Source: Allocoprococcus comes (GTDB lineage: Bacteria; Bacillota; Clostridia; Lachnospirales; Lachnospiraceae). From it: a stretch of 64,000 nt of DNA. The DNA lies in assembly GCF_013300725.1 (NCBI RefSeq), contig NZ_JAAIMM010000002.1, positions 144,560 to 208,559 on the forward strand. The letters run 5' to 3'. A program made the position numbers and the translations under genes. Shown one piece after another: positions 52,901-62,826 of this stretch. Each line of letters opens with the position of its first letter. The first letter of the stretch is position 1. Under the pieces are notes generated by a model, which worked only from the letters and a program-made list of their open reading frames with translations, ran no database searches and was not told where the DNA came from.

Positions 52901-54016
52901 TTACCACTTAAACGCCCTGATATCATGATAGGTGCTGCGGATATTCTTATCCAGAAGCAATTTCACTGCAAATATTGCCATATGAACTGCCCTGATCCTG
53001 CCTTTTATATAAACTGTACCATCAAGTACCCGTTTTTCAAAATCCGGTTCCAGATCCATATTTTCTCCAACAAACGCGTAAAGCATTCCGCAAAGCGCAA
53101 GTACCTGTCCGGTATGATAAGGATCTTCAAAACCGAAATGCAGTTTTACGCGAAGCTTTTTCGGCTTTAGAAAACGTTTCACCCATACCAGCTCTTTTTT
53201 GCCATGCGCAAAAGCTGCCTTATGGTTTTCTTTTTCCAGAAACTCCAGAATTTTATCTTTTTTCTCTGCGATATTCTTCATTTTATCACATAAATTCTTC
53301 CATGTACATTTGATCTTTTCCAGGATCTGCCGAAACTTCTGACTGAGCTTCCGAATCAGTTTTCCGAATGCTTTGACTGGTTTTTTCCGCTTTCGTGGAG
53401 TTTTGTGAGCCTTTTCGGATTCTCTCTCGTCATGAACATCCTTTTTTTCTCTGGATTCACTTTCCTTTTCCGGTGTAGCATTCTCTTCTTTTTTTTCTAA
53501 AAATGTTTTCACCTTCGTGTCAGGATTTCCTTGTGTTTCTGTTTTGGACTTCTCATCTTTCACGTCCGCATGCTCTGGCTTTGCATACGTTCCGCTTTCG
53601 GCTTTCTTTTCCGGCAGCGTCTGCGGCTTCTTTACATCTACCGCATCATTTCTTTCCGCCGTTCTCTCACTGGCATTCTCCGCACCGGCTTTTTTTCCGC
53701 CATCCGGCTTTTTCTCCCTCTTTCTCACCGATTTATCTTCCGCTTCCAGAACATCTCCCAACTTCTTCCAGACAATCCGCCCCTGCCATTTCACATCGCC
53801 GTTCCGATACTCCACTCTTCCTGCAATCAGATAAAGCAACCATGAAATCTTAAGATTCCCCTCCGCATCTTCCAGCTTTCCCGGAAACTCGGCACGCAGT
53901 TCATACCTCAGCGGTACAAAGAGAAGGACACCGATCACAAGTAGCAGAATTCCAAGAATCACCAGAAGAAGAATCCCGATAATCTTCAAAATCAATCCAA
54001 CGATATGTAGAATCAT
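52901..54016 (-). CDS. DUF2953 domain membrane protein (YtfI-like)
   Basis: A 371-residue protein. An N-terminal membrane segment (LKIIGILLLVILGILLLVIGV in part) is followed by a short folded part, a highly charged Lys/Glu-rich linker from about residue 85 to 215, and a C-terminal DUF2953-like domain (KLRVKLHFGFEDPYHTGQVLALCG in part). It precedes gerW as in Bacillus, suggesting a spore-related role. Its ATG overlaps the stop of the upstream gene (ATGA). The linker is longer than I recall for the family. Confidence 0.8.
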   Translation of the reverse strand: MILHIVGLILKIIGILLLVILGILLLVIGVLLFVPLRYELRAEFPGKLEDAEGNLKISWLLYLIAGRVEYRNGDVKWQGRIVWKKLGDVLEAEDKSVRKREKKPDGGKKAGAENASERTAERNDAVDVKKPQTLPEKKAESGTYAKPEHADVKDEKSKTETQGNPDTKVKTFLEKKEENATPEKESESREKKDVHDERESEKAHKTPRKRKKPVKAFGKLIRKLSQKFRQILEKIKCTWKNLCDKMKNIAEKKDKILEFLEKENHKAAFAHGKKELVWVKRFLKPKKLRVKLHFGFEDPYHTGQVLALCGMLYAFVGENMDLEPDFEKRVLDGTVYIKGRIRAVHMAIFAVKLLLDKNIRSTYHDIRAFKW

Positions 54017-54339
54017 TCTTCTTTCCTCTCCCGCTCTCTGATGTAGGACCGGATATCCAGATCCCCTGTTTTTTCATAAACTTCCTTCGCGATCTCTTCT
54101 ACCAGATACAGCGCATCATCATATCCACCCGCTATGCCGACAACGAAAATGTCATCATCGATCACACTTCCCTGGCGGAACATCAACGTCGAATAAAATT
54201 CCAGCTGATTTTCCCCTTCTTCGATCAGCGTGATCACATAAGTATTCAACGGATACTTTTTTTTATTCAGTTTTGCAATCACTTTTTCTTTCTTTTTTGT
54301 CATGCTCTCGCTGACATAAAGATTTTTGTAAAACCTCAT
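54013..54339 (-). CDS. Conserved small protein of unknown function
   Basis: A 108-residue soluble protein (MRFYKNLYVSE, VIAKLNKKKYPLNTYVITL, VVGIAGGYDDALYLVEEIA). The start is the ATG at 54337-54339, with AAGGTGA upstream. It sits between the penicillin-binding protein and the DUF2953 gene and is translationally coupled to the latter. I do not recognise a characterised family. Confidence 0.75.
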   Translation of the reverse strand: MRFYKNLYVSESMTKKKEKVIAKLNKKKYPLNTYVITLIEEGENQLEFYSTLMFRQGSVIDDDIFVVGIAGGYDDALYLVEEIAKEVYEKTGDLDIRSYIRERERKEE

Positions 54340-54359
54340 GTGCGCTGTCACCTTGACCT

Positions 54360-55757
54360 TTAATTATTATAGTAAGAATCAAACACCTGCTTTGCGACAC
54401 TGACACCAGTAATGGTCGCCGTATCCGCATCCTCGACACAGACGCTGATCGCCAGCTCCGGATTATCCACATTGGAAAATCCGACAAACCAGGAATGTAC
54501 TGTATTTCCATCTTCACTGACCTCGGCAGTTCCGGTTTTTCCTGCCACAGTATAAGACGCACCTGAAAGCGCAGCTCCTGTACCATAATCCACAACCGCC
54601 TTCATATATTCGGTAAGCTGTGCAGCCTCAGAAGATGTCATCAGCTCTTTGCAGCTTTCCGGCATGTATTTCTTCACAGTCGTTCCGGCATAGTTGGTGA
54701 TCTTGTCTACCAGATACGGCTTCATCAGCTTTCCACCATTTGCGATCGCCGATACGATCATCGCCATATGGTACGGGCTGACCTGTGTCTCTCCCTGACC
54801 AATTGCAGTCATCATCGTATCTGCATCTCCTGCATCTGTTTTCAGGCGAAAACTGCTTTCATTATATTTCACATCACCCGGAAGCTTGCTGTTAAACAGC
54901 ATCTGTTTGGCAGTCTTTCTCCATTCTGCCTTATCCAGCTGCAGCCCGATATTCGAAAACGAAGAGTTGCAGGAATTTGCAACCGAATCCGTCAGATTCT
55001 CTTCCCCATGGGCAGTACTGTTATAACAGTGGATCGTCGCCCCATTCTGTGAAAATTCTCCGTTACATTCAAACGAATAATTGTTATAATCTGGATTCTG
55101 CCGCATAAAAGCAAGTGTTGTCACCAGCTTGAATGTCGACCCCGGTGTATACTGTCCAAGTGTAGCCCTGTTAAGAAGCGAACTGTTCTCGTCATTGTTC
55201 AGTGCATCCCAATTTTCCGAAACATTATTCGGATCAAAAGACGGCTTCGATACCATTGCCAGGATCTTCCCTGTACTTGGCTCCATCACGACAACTGCAC
55301 CTTTGTTATCTCCCAGTGCATTATATGCTGCATTCTGCAGGTTCGCATCCAGGGTTGTGACCACCGTATCTCCCGTATTCTTCTGGTCTTTAAATTCATT
55401 CGCCAGCTTTTCCAGGAAAAAGGCATTTGAAGTCAGAAGATTGAAATTCTGTGAGGATTCCAGTCCGGATTTTCCTTTTGCGGCATATCCGACAACATGT
55501 GCAAACACTTCTCCGTCCGGATACTCCCGGGTCTCCGAGCCATCATCATTCGTCACAGTCTGTGCAAGCACTTCTCCATTTTTATCCGTAATACTGCCGC
55601 GCAGCACACGATCCGCAAGAAGATCCTGACGGATATTGTAAGTGCTGTTGACAACCTCTTTGCTTTTTACCACATTGAAATAAACCAGATATCCCATCAG
55701 CACAAGAAACAGTGTCACGAAAATATAAGTAACCCTCGTCAGTTCTTTGTTGGTCAT
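54360..55757 (-). CDS. Penicillin-binding protein, transpeptidase class
   Basis: A 465-residue monofunctional transpeptidase of the FtsI/PBPA type. One N-terminal helix (VTYIFVTLFLVLMGYLVYFNV in part) is followed by a short dimerisation-like domain and the catalytic domain with SxxK in TPGSTFKLV, SxN in SVANSCNSSFS and KTG in VAGKTGTAEVS. The start MTNKELTRVTY at 55755-55757 lies 14 bases after the ftsW stop. The open frame extends 80 codons further upstream across the end of ftsW from a TTG. With FtsW/RodA it would form a peptidoglycan synthase pair for division, elongation or spore envelope. Confidence 0.88.
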   Translation of the reverse strand: MTNKELTRVTYIFVTLFLVLMGYLVYFNVVKSKEVVNSTYNIRQDLLADRVLRGSITDKNGEVLAQTVTNDDGSETREYPDGEVFAHVVGYAAKGKSGLESSQNFNLLTSNAFFLEKLANEFKDQKNTGDTVVTTLDANLQNAAYNALGDNKGAVVVMEPSTGKILAMVSKPSFDPNNVSENWDALNNDENSSLLNRATLGQYTPGSTFKLVTTLAFMRQNPDYNNYSFECNGEFSQNGATIHCYNSTAHGEENLTDSVANSCNSSFSNIGLQLDKAEWRKTAKQMLFNSKLPGDVKYNESSFRLKTDAGDADTMMTAIGQGETQVSPYHMAMIVSAIANGGKLMKPYLVDKITNYAGTTVKKYMPESCKELMTSSEAAQLTEYMKAVVDYGTGAALSGASYTVAGKTGTAEVSEDGNTVHSWFVGFSNVDNPELAISVCVEDADTATITGVSVAKQVFDSYYNN

Positions 55758-55773
55758 CCGTTTTTCTTTTTTC

Positions 55774-57306
55774 TTACTGGCTCCGCTTCTTTCTGCCTGT
55801 GCTTCCTTCTGACGCCCCTGTCCGTCTCTTTGACTGCTGCGTGCGGCCTTTCTCTTCGGTTCGCCGTCCGGTCGTCTGGTGCGGCTTTTTCCTTGTTCCT
55901 TCTTCTTTTGGTCGCGATGTCCGCTCTCGTCGGGCAGACTCTCCAGCTGCTGATCCAGATCTGGAAGTTCGCCGTTTCTGTAATTTCTTTCTTTCAATGT
56001 CCTCTTCCTCGTCTTCTCTTAATACATACAGTCCCTGAATAATCGCAAACATAATGATCGTACTGAGGACGGACGTTCCGCCGTAGCTTACCAGCGGAAG
56101 TGTCACTCCGGTAGACGGAATGAATTTGGTCACGCCTCCGACCGTCAGAAATGTCTGGAAAATATAACAGGTTCCAAGTCCCAGTGCCACCAGTTTATAG
56201 AAGCTGTCCCGAAGCTGCATCGCAATATTCAGGAACATCATATAAACGCTGACACATACCAGAATCAGACAGAGTGCAAAGATCAGTCCCATCTCTTCCG
56301 CGATTGCCGAAAAGATAAAATCCGACTCTGCAACCGGTATCTGATCTGCCGCCCCCTGAAAAAGTCCCATTCCAAACCAGCTTCCCGTGCCGATCGCCAT
56401 CAGAGACTGCGCCACCTGATAGCCACCCTCGTTGTAAATGGCAAATGGATCCTTCCATACCAGTACACGCACACGGACGTGGTTAAATAGCTTGTACGCC
56501 ACAACCGATGCCCCGCTTCCTGCAAGCAGTCCCGCAAGCACGTAAAGGGGCTGTCTGCTCGCCACGTAAAGCATCACCAGATATACGGCAAAGATGATCA
56601 GCGCCGCACCCAGATCCTTGGATACGACCAGGATCAGTACATGCATGGCTGCAACTGCCGTTGTGATCACAATATTTTTAAAGGAAGTATCTTCCTTAAG
56701 ACTCGCTGCAACAAAAAATACAAAAATGATCTTTACCAGCTCGGATGGCTGAAGGGTAAATCCTCCAATCGCCACGTTCAGCATTGCGCCTCCGGTCACA
56801 CGTCCTACCACGATAACAACCCCCAGCATGACAACACCGGCGATCGCATAAAATAATTTCCATTCTGACAGAACCTTCACTTTCCGGATAATCACCGGAA
56901 TCACAAGGCTCAGTGCAACCGATATACTGACAATGATAAACTGCTTCACTGCAAGCGAATACGAAAGCCTTGTGATCATAATAAAACCGACCGCCATCAG
57001 CATACACATATTATTCACGACCAGCCGTGATACACGCGGGTAAATTTTTGTGTACAGCAAAATGACCGCCAGGAACAGAACCACCTGCATCCCGTAAAAG
57101 CCAACCATCTTTGTCTCATTTGTCTGCAGATACATCACCAGAAATGCGATCATATGAAGCAGAAACATCAGCACATTCTGCTTCCGGAAAATACTTCTCT
57201 GTGTATACTCATCTGCATAATTAAACACCGCAAAACATTCAAATGTATAGACCAGCATCAGGGCTATCATCAGATATTTTGACAGTTCTACAATTATATT
57301 GACCAA
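55774..57306 (-). CDS. FtsW/RodA/SpoVE family protein
   Basis: A 510-residue SEDS glycosyltransferase with about 10 membrane segments. The conserved LQPSELVKIIFVFF, SKDLGAALIIFAVYLVM and IPVAESDFIFSAIAEEMG motifs are present, followed by PLVSYGGTSVL. The last 75 residues are a basic, low-complexity cytoplasmic tail (RRTSRSGSAAGESARRERTS). The start is a TTG with AGGTGG close upstream. It directly precedes its likely partner penicillin-binding protein. FtsW, RodA and SpoVE cannot be separated by reading. Confidence 0.9.
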   Translation of the reverse strand: MVNIIVELSKYLMIALMLVYTFECFAVFNYADEYTQRSIFRKQNVLMFLLHMIAFLVMYLQTNETKMVGFYGMQVVLFLAVILLYTKIYPRVSRLVVNNMCMLMAVGFIMITRLSYSLAVKQFIIVSISVALSLVIPVIIRKVKVLSEWKLFYAIAGVVMLGVVIVVGRVTGGAMLNVAIGGFTLQPSELVKIIFVFFVAASLKEDTSFKNIVITTAVAAMHVLILVVSKDLGAALIIFAVYLVMLYVASRQPLYVLAGLLAGSGASVVAYKLFNHVRVRVLVWKDPFAIYNEGGYQVAQSLMAIGTGSWFGMGLFQGAADQIPVAESDFIFSAIAEEMGLIFALCLILVCVSVYMMFLNIAMQLRDSFYKLVALGLGTCYIFQTFLTVGGVTKFIPSTGVTLPLVSYGGTSVLSTIIMFAIIQGLYVLREDEEEDIERKKLQKRRTSRSGSAAGESARRERTSRPKEEGTRKKPHQTTGRRTEEKGRTQQSKRRTGASEGSTGRKKRSQ

Positions 57307-57314
57307 AATTCCAC

Positions 57315-59729
57315 CTACTTTATTCCTCTTTTCCAGTGTCCCCTGGTATACGTTCCCTCCGGAAGCTCTTTTCCTTCAAAGTACGCACTTAAAATCTGTC
57401 TTACCTCCTGCTGTCTTTCGGTAGTAAACATCAGACGGATCCGTCCCGGACCAGTCCGGTATACCTCCTCCATCCGGTCACCCAGATACAGCGGCACATA
57501 ATTGTAAAGGATATTATAACAGTAATCACATTCATTTTTTACCACAAACGGATTACGATATCTGTCAGTTATTGTCGTCTGTCCGGATTTTTGCTGACAT
57601 CCCTTTATTGTCTTCTGGATGCAGCCTGCGGAAACCATCATCGGAAGATAACCGTACACGATGACTTCCCCGTCTTTCACCCGGAGATCCTGAAGTTCTC
57701 TTTCATTCAGTTCCACCGGAGCTGTGAATTCAGAAACACCTTTTTCCTTCCAGAATTTCCGGCTCTCCTGGTTAAATTCATAAAGATTATAATCCGTCAT
57801 GATCTTTCCGGTATAGCCATGCGCTTTCAGAAAGGCATAGCTTTCATAATTTGCGATCAGGACGCCATCCCATCCGGCTCCGAAGATCCGGTCATACGCA
57901 CCTTCGTACTGCTTCCTGGTTCTCTCCCGGAAAATATAAGGCATTACCAGATAAAGTTCTTTTCCTGCTGCATGTGCTTTTGCAATCCATTCCAAATAGC
58001 TGTCCTTCTCCCAGATCCGTGGGAACATGGTACAGTCCGCATAGATTCTTCCGATTGCTTCTTCTTCCACAAGCACTTTCATCTGCTCTGCCGTTCTTAC
58101 CGATGCTGTCCATCCCAAAAGAGATGGCTCCTCTTTTGCGAATACATTCTGGTCTTCTTCCGGATCTTCCACTTCTCTGCCTCTTCGGTATTTCTCACAG
58201 ATCGCATTCTCCAACACTTCCAGAGCCTCCCTGCGAAGCTCATTCAGGCTCTGCATCGGAAGAAATACTTTCTCTCCGATCTCCACTTTTAAAAAAGAGA
58301 ATTCAAACTCTGTATTGCCTGTCTTGCGGAGCTGCTTCTCGATCCGTTCTCTGCTCATCGGCTGACTTAAGGCTTCCTGTGCTTTCTCGCCCGTAACCGT
58401 AATTTCTGTGTCACGGCACCGTACAGTAAGCTCTGCCGTCTCCTGCGGATACAGCCGGAAAGTTCCCCGGATCCGCTCTTTTACTTTTGCATCCACAAAT
58501 TCTTCATGCAGTCTTCCGATCAGCGCACTGTTCCTTGTACGCATCCAGATCTCATCCTTCTTGAATGGCGTGTCTGCAAATACCGGGATCTGCACATTCA
58601 TTCCTTTTCTGACTGCATCCTTACAGGTATAATTATCTGCCTTTTCCCTGCCTCTGCGCATCGGGAGCTCAATGATATCCTGTGGATACAGATCCGTCAG
58701 TGCTTTTGCCGTCACAGTTCTGCCTTTTTTAGCAAGTACCTTTACTGCCGGCACTCCTGCATGGTTCGGACGGTTTAAGGAAACCATCTCCCGTCCATTC
58801 TGTGTATGATAATAACCCGTATGGAAACCGCCACGGTTGTAGAGATCCAGAAGCATCTGCCTGTCTTCCTCACGGACACGGTACCTCTTTTTCGCATACT
58901 CAGCCGGATCTTCTCCCTCCGGGCATTCTTCATAATATTTCAGATAAAGATCTGCATACTTCCGGTACTGGAACGCAACTGCCGCCGCATACTCCGGCTT
59001 CTTCATCCGTCCTTCAATCTTGAAGGAATAAATCCCGCTCTCGATCATCTCCGGGATCAGTTCCAGAGTACAGATATCCTTAAGACTCAGCAGATACTGC
59101 GGTTTCTTGGCGTCCGGTGTCTGATAGAGCAGTCTGCACGGCTGCGCACACTGTCCCCGGTTACCGCTTCTGCCACCGATAAAGCTGCTGAACAGGCACT
59201 GTCCCGAATAACAGTAGCAGAGTGCCCCATGGACAAAGCTTTCGATCTCAAGCTCCGTCTCACCGGCAATCTTCTTCACCTCTGCCATACTCAGTTCTCT
59301 GGAAGTAACAATGCGCTGTGCGCCTTCTTTTTCAAGAAACTTTGCTCCATCAACTCCCGCAAGTGTCATCTGGGTACTTGCGTGGATCGGAAGATCCGGG
59401 AAATGCTTCCGGATAAACCGGAAAAGTCCGATATCCTGTACAATCACCGCATCCAGTCCCTGTCTGTAATAAGGAAGCAGATAATCATACATTTGTCTTT
59501 CCATCTCCCGGTCCTTGATCAGTGTATTTACCGTCAGATACAGTCTTCTCCCGTGCAGATGCACATAATCAATTGCTTCTAAAAGTTCTTCCTCCGTCAG
59601 GTTATGGGCATAGGCACGTGCCCCGAAATGAGCGCCGCCAGTGTATACCGCGTCCGCTCCTGCCGCGACCGCTGCTTTCAGACACTCCATACTTCCCGCC
59701 GGTGCAAGAATCTCAACTCTGTCTTTCAT
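57315..59729 (-). CDS. Peptidase U32 family protein
   Basis: An 804-residue U32 family protein; relatives such as E. coli RlhA act in rRNA hydroxylation and others in tRNA modification, not proteolysis. The N-terminal block VEILAPAGSMECLKAAVAAGADAVY and the signature IESFVHGALCYCYSGQCLFSS (in part) are clear. Cys residues in GNRGQCAQPC and NECDYCYNILYN are likely Fe-S or metal ligands. A long C-terminal region typical of the larger family members is present. ATG follows AAGGAG. It sits between zapA and ftsW. Confidence 0.93.
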   Translation of the reverse strand: MKDRVEILAPAGSMECLKAAVAAGADAVYTGGAHFGARAYAHNLTEEELLEAIDYVHLHGRRLYLTVNTLIKDREMERQMYDYLLPYYRQGLDAVIVQDIGLFRFIRKHFPDLPIHASTQMTLAGVDGAKFLEKEGAQRIVTSRELSMAEVKKIAGETELEIESFVHGALCYCYSGQCLFSSFIGGRSGNRGQCAQPCRLLYQTPDAKKPQYLLSLKDICTLELIPEMIESGIYSFKIEGRMKKPEYAAAVAFQYRKYADLYLKYYEECPEGEDPAEYAKKRYRVREEDRQMLLDLYNRGGFHTGYYHTQNGREMVSLNRPNHAGVPAVKVLAKKGRTVTAKALTDLYPQDIIELPMRRGREKADNYTCKDAVRKGMNVQIPVFADTPFKKDEIWMRTRNSALIGRLHEEFVDAKVKERIRGTFRLYPQETAELTVRCRDTEITVTGEKAQEALSQPMSRERIEKQLRKTGNTEFEFSFLKVEIGEKVFLPMQSLNELRREALEVLENAICEKYRRGREVEDPEEDQNVFAKEEPSLLGWTASVRTAEQMKVLVEEEAIGRIYADCTMFPRIWEKDSYLEWIAKAHAAGKELYLVMPYIFRERTRKQYEGAYDRIFGAGWDGVLIANYESYAFLKAHGYTGKIMTDYNLYEFNQESRKFWKEKGVSEFTAPVELNERELQDLRVKDGEVIVYGYLPMMVSAGCIQKTIKGCQQKSGQTTITDRYRNPFVVKNECDYCYNILYNYVPLYLGDRMEEVYRTGPGRIRLMFTTERQQEVRQILSAYFEGKELPEGTYTRGHWKRGIK

Positions 59730-59803
59730 ATAACTCCTTTATTCCAAACCGGCATGCATATCCGAGGGCTGCCACCTGCAGCTTCATCAAATACTCCGGT
59801 ATC

Positions 59804-59835
59804 AAAAATAGACTGCCTCAGGACAGTCTATTTTT
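59804..59835 (-). terminator. Hairpin terminator overlapping the zapA stop
   Basis: AAATAGACTG / CAGTCTATTT stem with a T-run on the minus strand. The zapA TAG stop codon lies in the stem. U32 family gene expression may depend on readthrough. Confidence 0.75.
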
Positions 59836-60241
59836 TGTGGTGATTTTTCATTTCTGTTTCAAGCTGTACGATCTTCATCTGCAGTTCCTGGTTCTCTGCT
59901 TTTAACTTATCCAGTGCTTTCTCTGCATTCTCATACTTGATCTGTACTGAGATCAGTTCATGCTTTAAATCGTACATCTCTTTGTCTTTTGCCTCGATAT
60001 CGCTTTCTAATGCGCCGCCCTGTTTCTTGGCTTTAAAATAATCATCTGCTATATTTAAAGCAAGAAGCACACTTCTGGCTTCCGCACTCTGCTTGCGGTA
60101 TCCATCGCTGCTTGTACATTCCTCGATTTTATGGTTCAGATAAGTGGATACCTTCTGCAGATAATCTTCACTCTCAAATCCGCTCAGGGTGAATACTTTG
60201 CCGCCTATCAAAACTTCTGTATAATTTTTTGACGATGCCAT
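59828..60241 (-). CDS. zapA: Cell division protein ZapA
   Basis: A 137-residue FtsZ-ring-associated protein. The N-terminal globular part (NYTEVLIGGKVFTLSGFESEDYLQKV in part) matches ZapA. The C-terminal 70 residues form a long coiled coil ending in HHKK. ATG follows AAGGAGG. The neighbourhood (FtsW/RodA, PBP) is consistent with cell division. Confidence 0.92.
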   Translation of the reverse strand: MASSKNYTEVLIGGKVFTLSGFESEDYLQKVSTYLNHKIEECTSSDGYRKQSAEARSVLLALNIADDYFKAKKQGGALESDIEAKDKEMYDLKHELISVQIKYENAEKALDKLKAENQELQMKIVQLETEMKNHHKK

Positions 60242-60335
60242 AAAGAACCTCCTTGCCGCCTAATCCTTTTTTCATTATAAACTATATTCTGATAAAAACC
60301 AACCACTTTTCGATATTTTCAGCAGAAATTCTGTT

Positions 60336-61010
60336 TTATTCTTTATCAGCCAGCTCAAAATGATTCTTTCTGACCTTCAAAATCCCTTCTTTTTCCATTT
60401 TTTTCAACTCATGTGACAGTACACTCCGGTTGATCCCCAGATAATTTGCCATCTGTTCTCTGTTAAATTCAATATCAAAGGCATTGCTTTTATGGCGGCT
60501 TTGCTGAATTTTCAGATACTGCTCGATTCTTTCACGGATTCCTCTGATCGACAGCAGTTCAATCTTCCTGTACTTGCGGATATCTTCATTTGCAAGGAAA
60601 TAAACCGTTTTCTTGTAAAACTCAATCCTCTCACGCAGATCCAGAACACCCTCTTCTTCCATCGCCCGTACAGGAAACCAGAAAATGTGTGCCTGTTCCG
60701 ATGCATAAACATCATAAGGACTCGTCTTTTTTTCACTGACCGCAATCTCCACTCCCACAACAAACGAGCTGACCAGCTTCTGGACCAGCTGTTCGGTTCC
60801 ATCCCGGTAATACTGCACTTTACAGAGCACCCCGTCAAGCAGGATTCCGATATTGTTCAGTTTTTCTCTTTCTCTTATGATGATTTCGCCCTTGTCATAG
60901 GTTACGGTTCTGCCGCCTAACCGGTTAATGATCTCATCCGCCTTCTTCCGATCCATATCACAGAAGAAAATGCTCCGGTAAATCGCTTCCCTGTCTCGTT
61001 CTTTCTGCAT
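60336..61010 (-). CDS. Crp/Fnr family transcriptional regulator
   Basis: A 224-residue regulator: an N-terminal cyclic-nucleotide-binding-like domain (YDKGEIIIREREKLNNIGILLDG in part) and a C-terminal winged HTH (REQMANYLGINRSVLSHELKKME). It lies 56 bases after modC in the same direction, so it may be in the molybdate operon and respond to redox or molybdate state. No conserved Cys cluster for an FNR-type Fe-S centre is visible at the N-terminus. ATG follows AAGGTGA. Confidence 0.9.
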   Translation of the reverse strand: MQKERDREAIYRSIFFCDMDRKKADEIINRLGGRTVTYDKGEIIIREREKLNNIGILLDGVLCKVQYYRDGTEQLVQKLVSSFVVGVEIAVSEKKTSPYDVYASEQAHIFWFPVRAMEEEGVLDLRERIEFYKKTVYFLANEDIRKYRKIELLSIRGIRERIEQYLKIQQSRHKSNAFDIEFNREQMANYLGINRSVLSHELKKMEKEGILKVRKNHFELADKE

Positions 61011-61066
61011 TTATGCTGTCACCTTCTGCCCGTTTTCTCTATTTGTCCATTATAGCATCTGCCACG

Positions 61067-62116
61067 CTATCCTTCAAGGAACAGCACTTTTTCTTCCGGA
61101 AATGCGAGTGCATCCGGCATTCCTTTTTCTTCCAGAGTGGCAGAAACCTCTCTTTGGACAAACCAGCAGAAGTCCTCACATCCCGACTCGCATTGGATAA
61201 AATATTTTCGTTCAAATGGATAATCCACACTTTTCCATTCTTTGACTTTCAGCATAGCCCCGGATATCGTTCCATACACCGGAATCAGATCATGAGCTCG
61301 GATCCCGATTGCCTTCACATTTTCCGGCACAGTGCGTTCTTTAAAAGTCAGCTGCACATCCCAATCTTTCACATACACCGTCTGCGCATCCATCCGGCAA
61401 ACATCTGCAATATTTTTACAGCCGGTAAGTCTTGCCGCTGTCTTATAGCGCGGTGCATTAAATACTTCTTTTACCGAGCCCAGGCAGATTCCATGTCCAT
61501 CTTCAATTACCAGAACATCTTCACTGAAGCTGTAGATTTCATCCCTGCTGTGGGACACCATGATCACCGTACCTTCATAATCACTCAGCATTTCCATCAG
61601 CTCGGTCAGCATCCGCTCCCGAAGGTACGCATCCAGTGCCGAAAATGGTTCATCCAGAAGGATCACATCCGGTTCATATGCCATGATCCGTGCCAGTGCC
61701 GTTCTCTGCTGCTGTCCGCCGGAAAGCTTTGACGGATAAAGCTTTTCCAGTCCATCCAGCTGGAAATGATGAATCAGCTGTTCTACTATTTTCTGCTTGT
61801 CTTCTTTGTTCCCGGTAAATCCAATCCCGATATTCTGCTCCACAGTCATGTTCGGAAACAGCGCATAGTTCTGAAAAAGATAACCGACTTTCCTTTTTTG
61901 CGGCTTCAGAAAAATATTTTTTCCGGCATCAAAAAGAGTAACTCCATCGATCACGATCCGCCCTTTTTCCGGTCTTTCGATCCCGGCAATACTTTTCAAG
62001 GTCAGGCTTTTCCCACATCCGGAAGCACCCAGAATGCCGATCCGCTTTTTTTCACTTTTAAAGGCAACATCCAGCCTGAATTTTCCATACTGTTTTTTTA
62101 TCTCAAGTTCTACCAT
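61067..62116 (-). CDS. modC: Molybdate ABC transporter ATP-binding protein
   Basis: A 349-residue ATPase with Walker A GASGCGKS, signature LSGGQQQR, Walker B VILLDEPFSAL and H-loop VSHSRDE. A C-terminal TOBE-like domain is plausible (AIGIRAHDLIPVYG onward). The start MVELEIKKQYGKF at 62114-62116 overlaps the modB end by 7 bases. It would power molybdate import with ModA and ModB. Confidence 0.92.
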   Translation of the reverse strand: MVELEIKKQYGKFRLDVAFKSEKKRIGILGASGCGKSLTLKSIAGIERPEKGRIVIDGVTLFDAGKNIFLKPQKRKVGYLFQNYALFPNMTVEQNIGIGFTGNKEDKQKIVEQLIHHFQLDGLEKLYPSKLSGGQQQRTALARIMAYEPDVILLDEPFSALDAYLRERMLTELMEMLSDYEGTVIMVSHSRDEIYSFSEDVLVIEDGHGICLGSVKEVFNAPRYKTAARLTGCKNIADVCRMDAQTVYVKDWDVQLTFKERTVPENVKAIGIRAHDLIPVYGTISGAMLKVKEWKSVDYPFERKYFIQCESGCEDFCWFVQREVSATLEEKGMPDALAFPEEKVLFLEG

Positions 62117-62814
62117 TGCTTTGTATGTTTCATTCCCTTTCCAAATGCCAGATTCATAAGTACTACTATTCCGAATGCGATCAGGATTACAATTCCGACC
62201 CACACGCCTGCCGTCTGATAATCACCGTCCTGGATGACCATTGCAATCCTCTGGGAAATGGTTGCCGTCTTTCCGGGAATATTACCCGCAAGCATGGAGG
62301 TCGCACCGTATTCTCCAAGTGCTCTTGCAAATGCAAGAATTGTACCGGATGCAACTCCAGGACCTGCCGCCGGCATGATCACTCTCCAGAAAATCTTCCA
62401 TTCCGGCATACCGAGCGTCTGCGCCGCATAGATCAGATTCACATCCATCTGTTCAAATGCTGCTCTTGCATTCCGGTACATCAGTGGAAATGCAATCACC
62501 GTTGCCGCGATCACGCATCCTGCCCAGGACTGTACGATCTTGATATCAAATGTCGTATAAAGATACGATCCAACGGTTCTTCTCGTACTGAAAATGAGCA
62601 GCAGGAAAAATCCTGCAACCGTCGGCGGGAGCACCAGCGGCAGTGTCAGAATTCCATCCAGCACTGCCCTGAGGCCCGTCTTCGCTTTCAGCACCTTTCT
62701 TGCTGCCCATATTCCCAGGAAGAATGACACGATCGTTGCTGCGATTCCTGTTTTGATTGAAATGAAAAGCGGACTCCAGTCAAGCCCTGCAAGGATCTGT
62801 CTTATTTCTTCCAT
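62110..62814 (-). CDS. modB: Molybdate ABC transporter permease
   Basis: A 234-residue membrane permease of the ModB/CysTW type with about 5-6 helices and the EAA-like loop (AAQTLGMPEWKIFWRVIMPAAGPGV in part). GEYGATSMLAGNIPGKT is typical of ModB. It sits between modA and modC with close spacing. It forms the import channel. Confidence 0.94.
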   Translation of the reverse strand: MEEIRQILAGLDWSPLFISIKTGIAATIVSFFLGIWAARKVLKAKTGLRAVLDGILTLPLVLPPTVAGFFLLLIFSTRRTVGSYLYTTFDIKIVQSWAGCVIAATVIAFPLMYRNARAAFEQMDVNLIYAAQTLGMPEWKIFWRVIMPAAGPGVASGTILAFARALGEYGATSMLAGNIPGKTATISQRIAMVIQDGDYQTAGVWVGIVILIAFGIVVLMNLAFGKGMKHTKQW

Positions 62815-62826
62815 ATCGTTCCTCTT

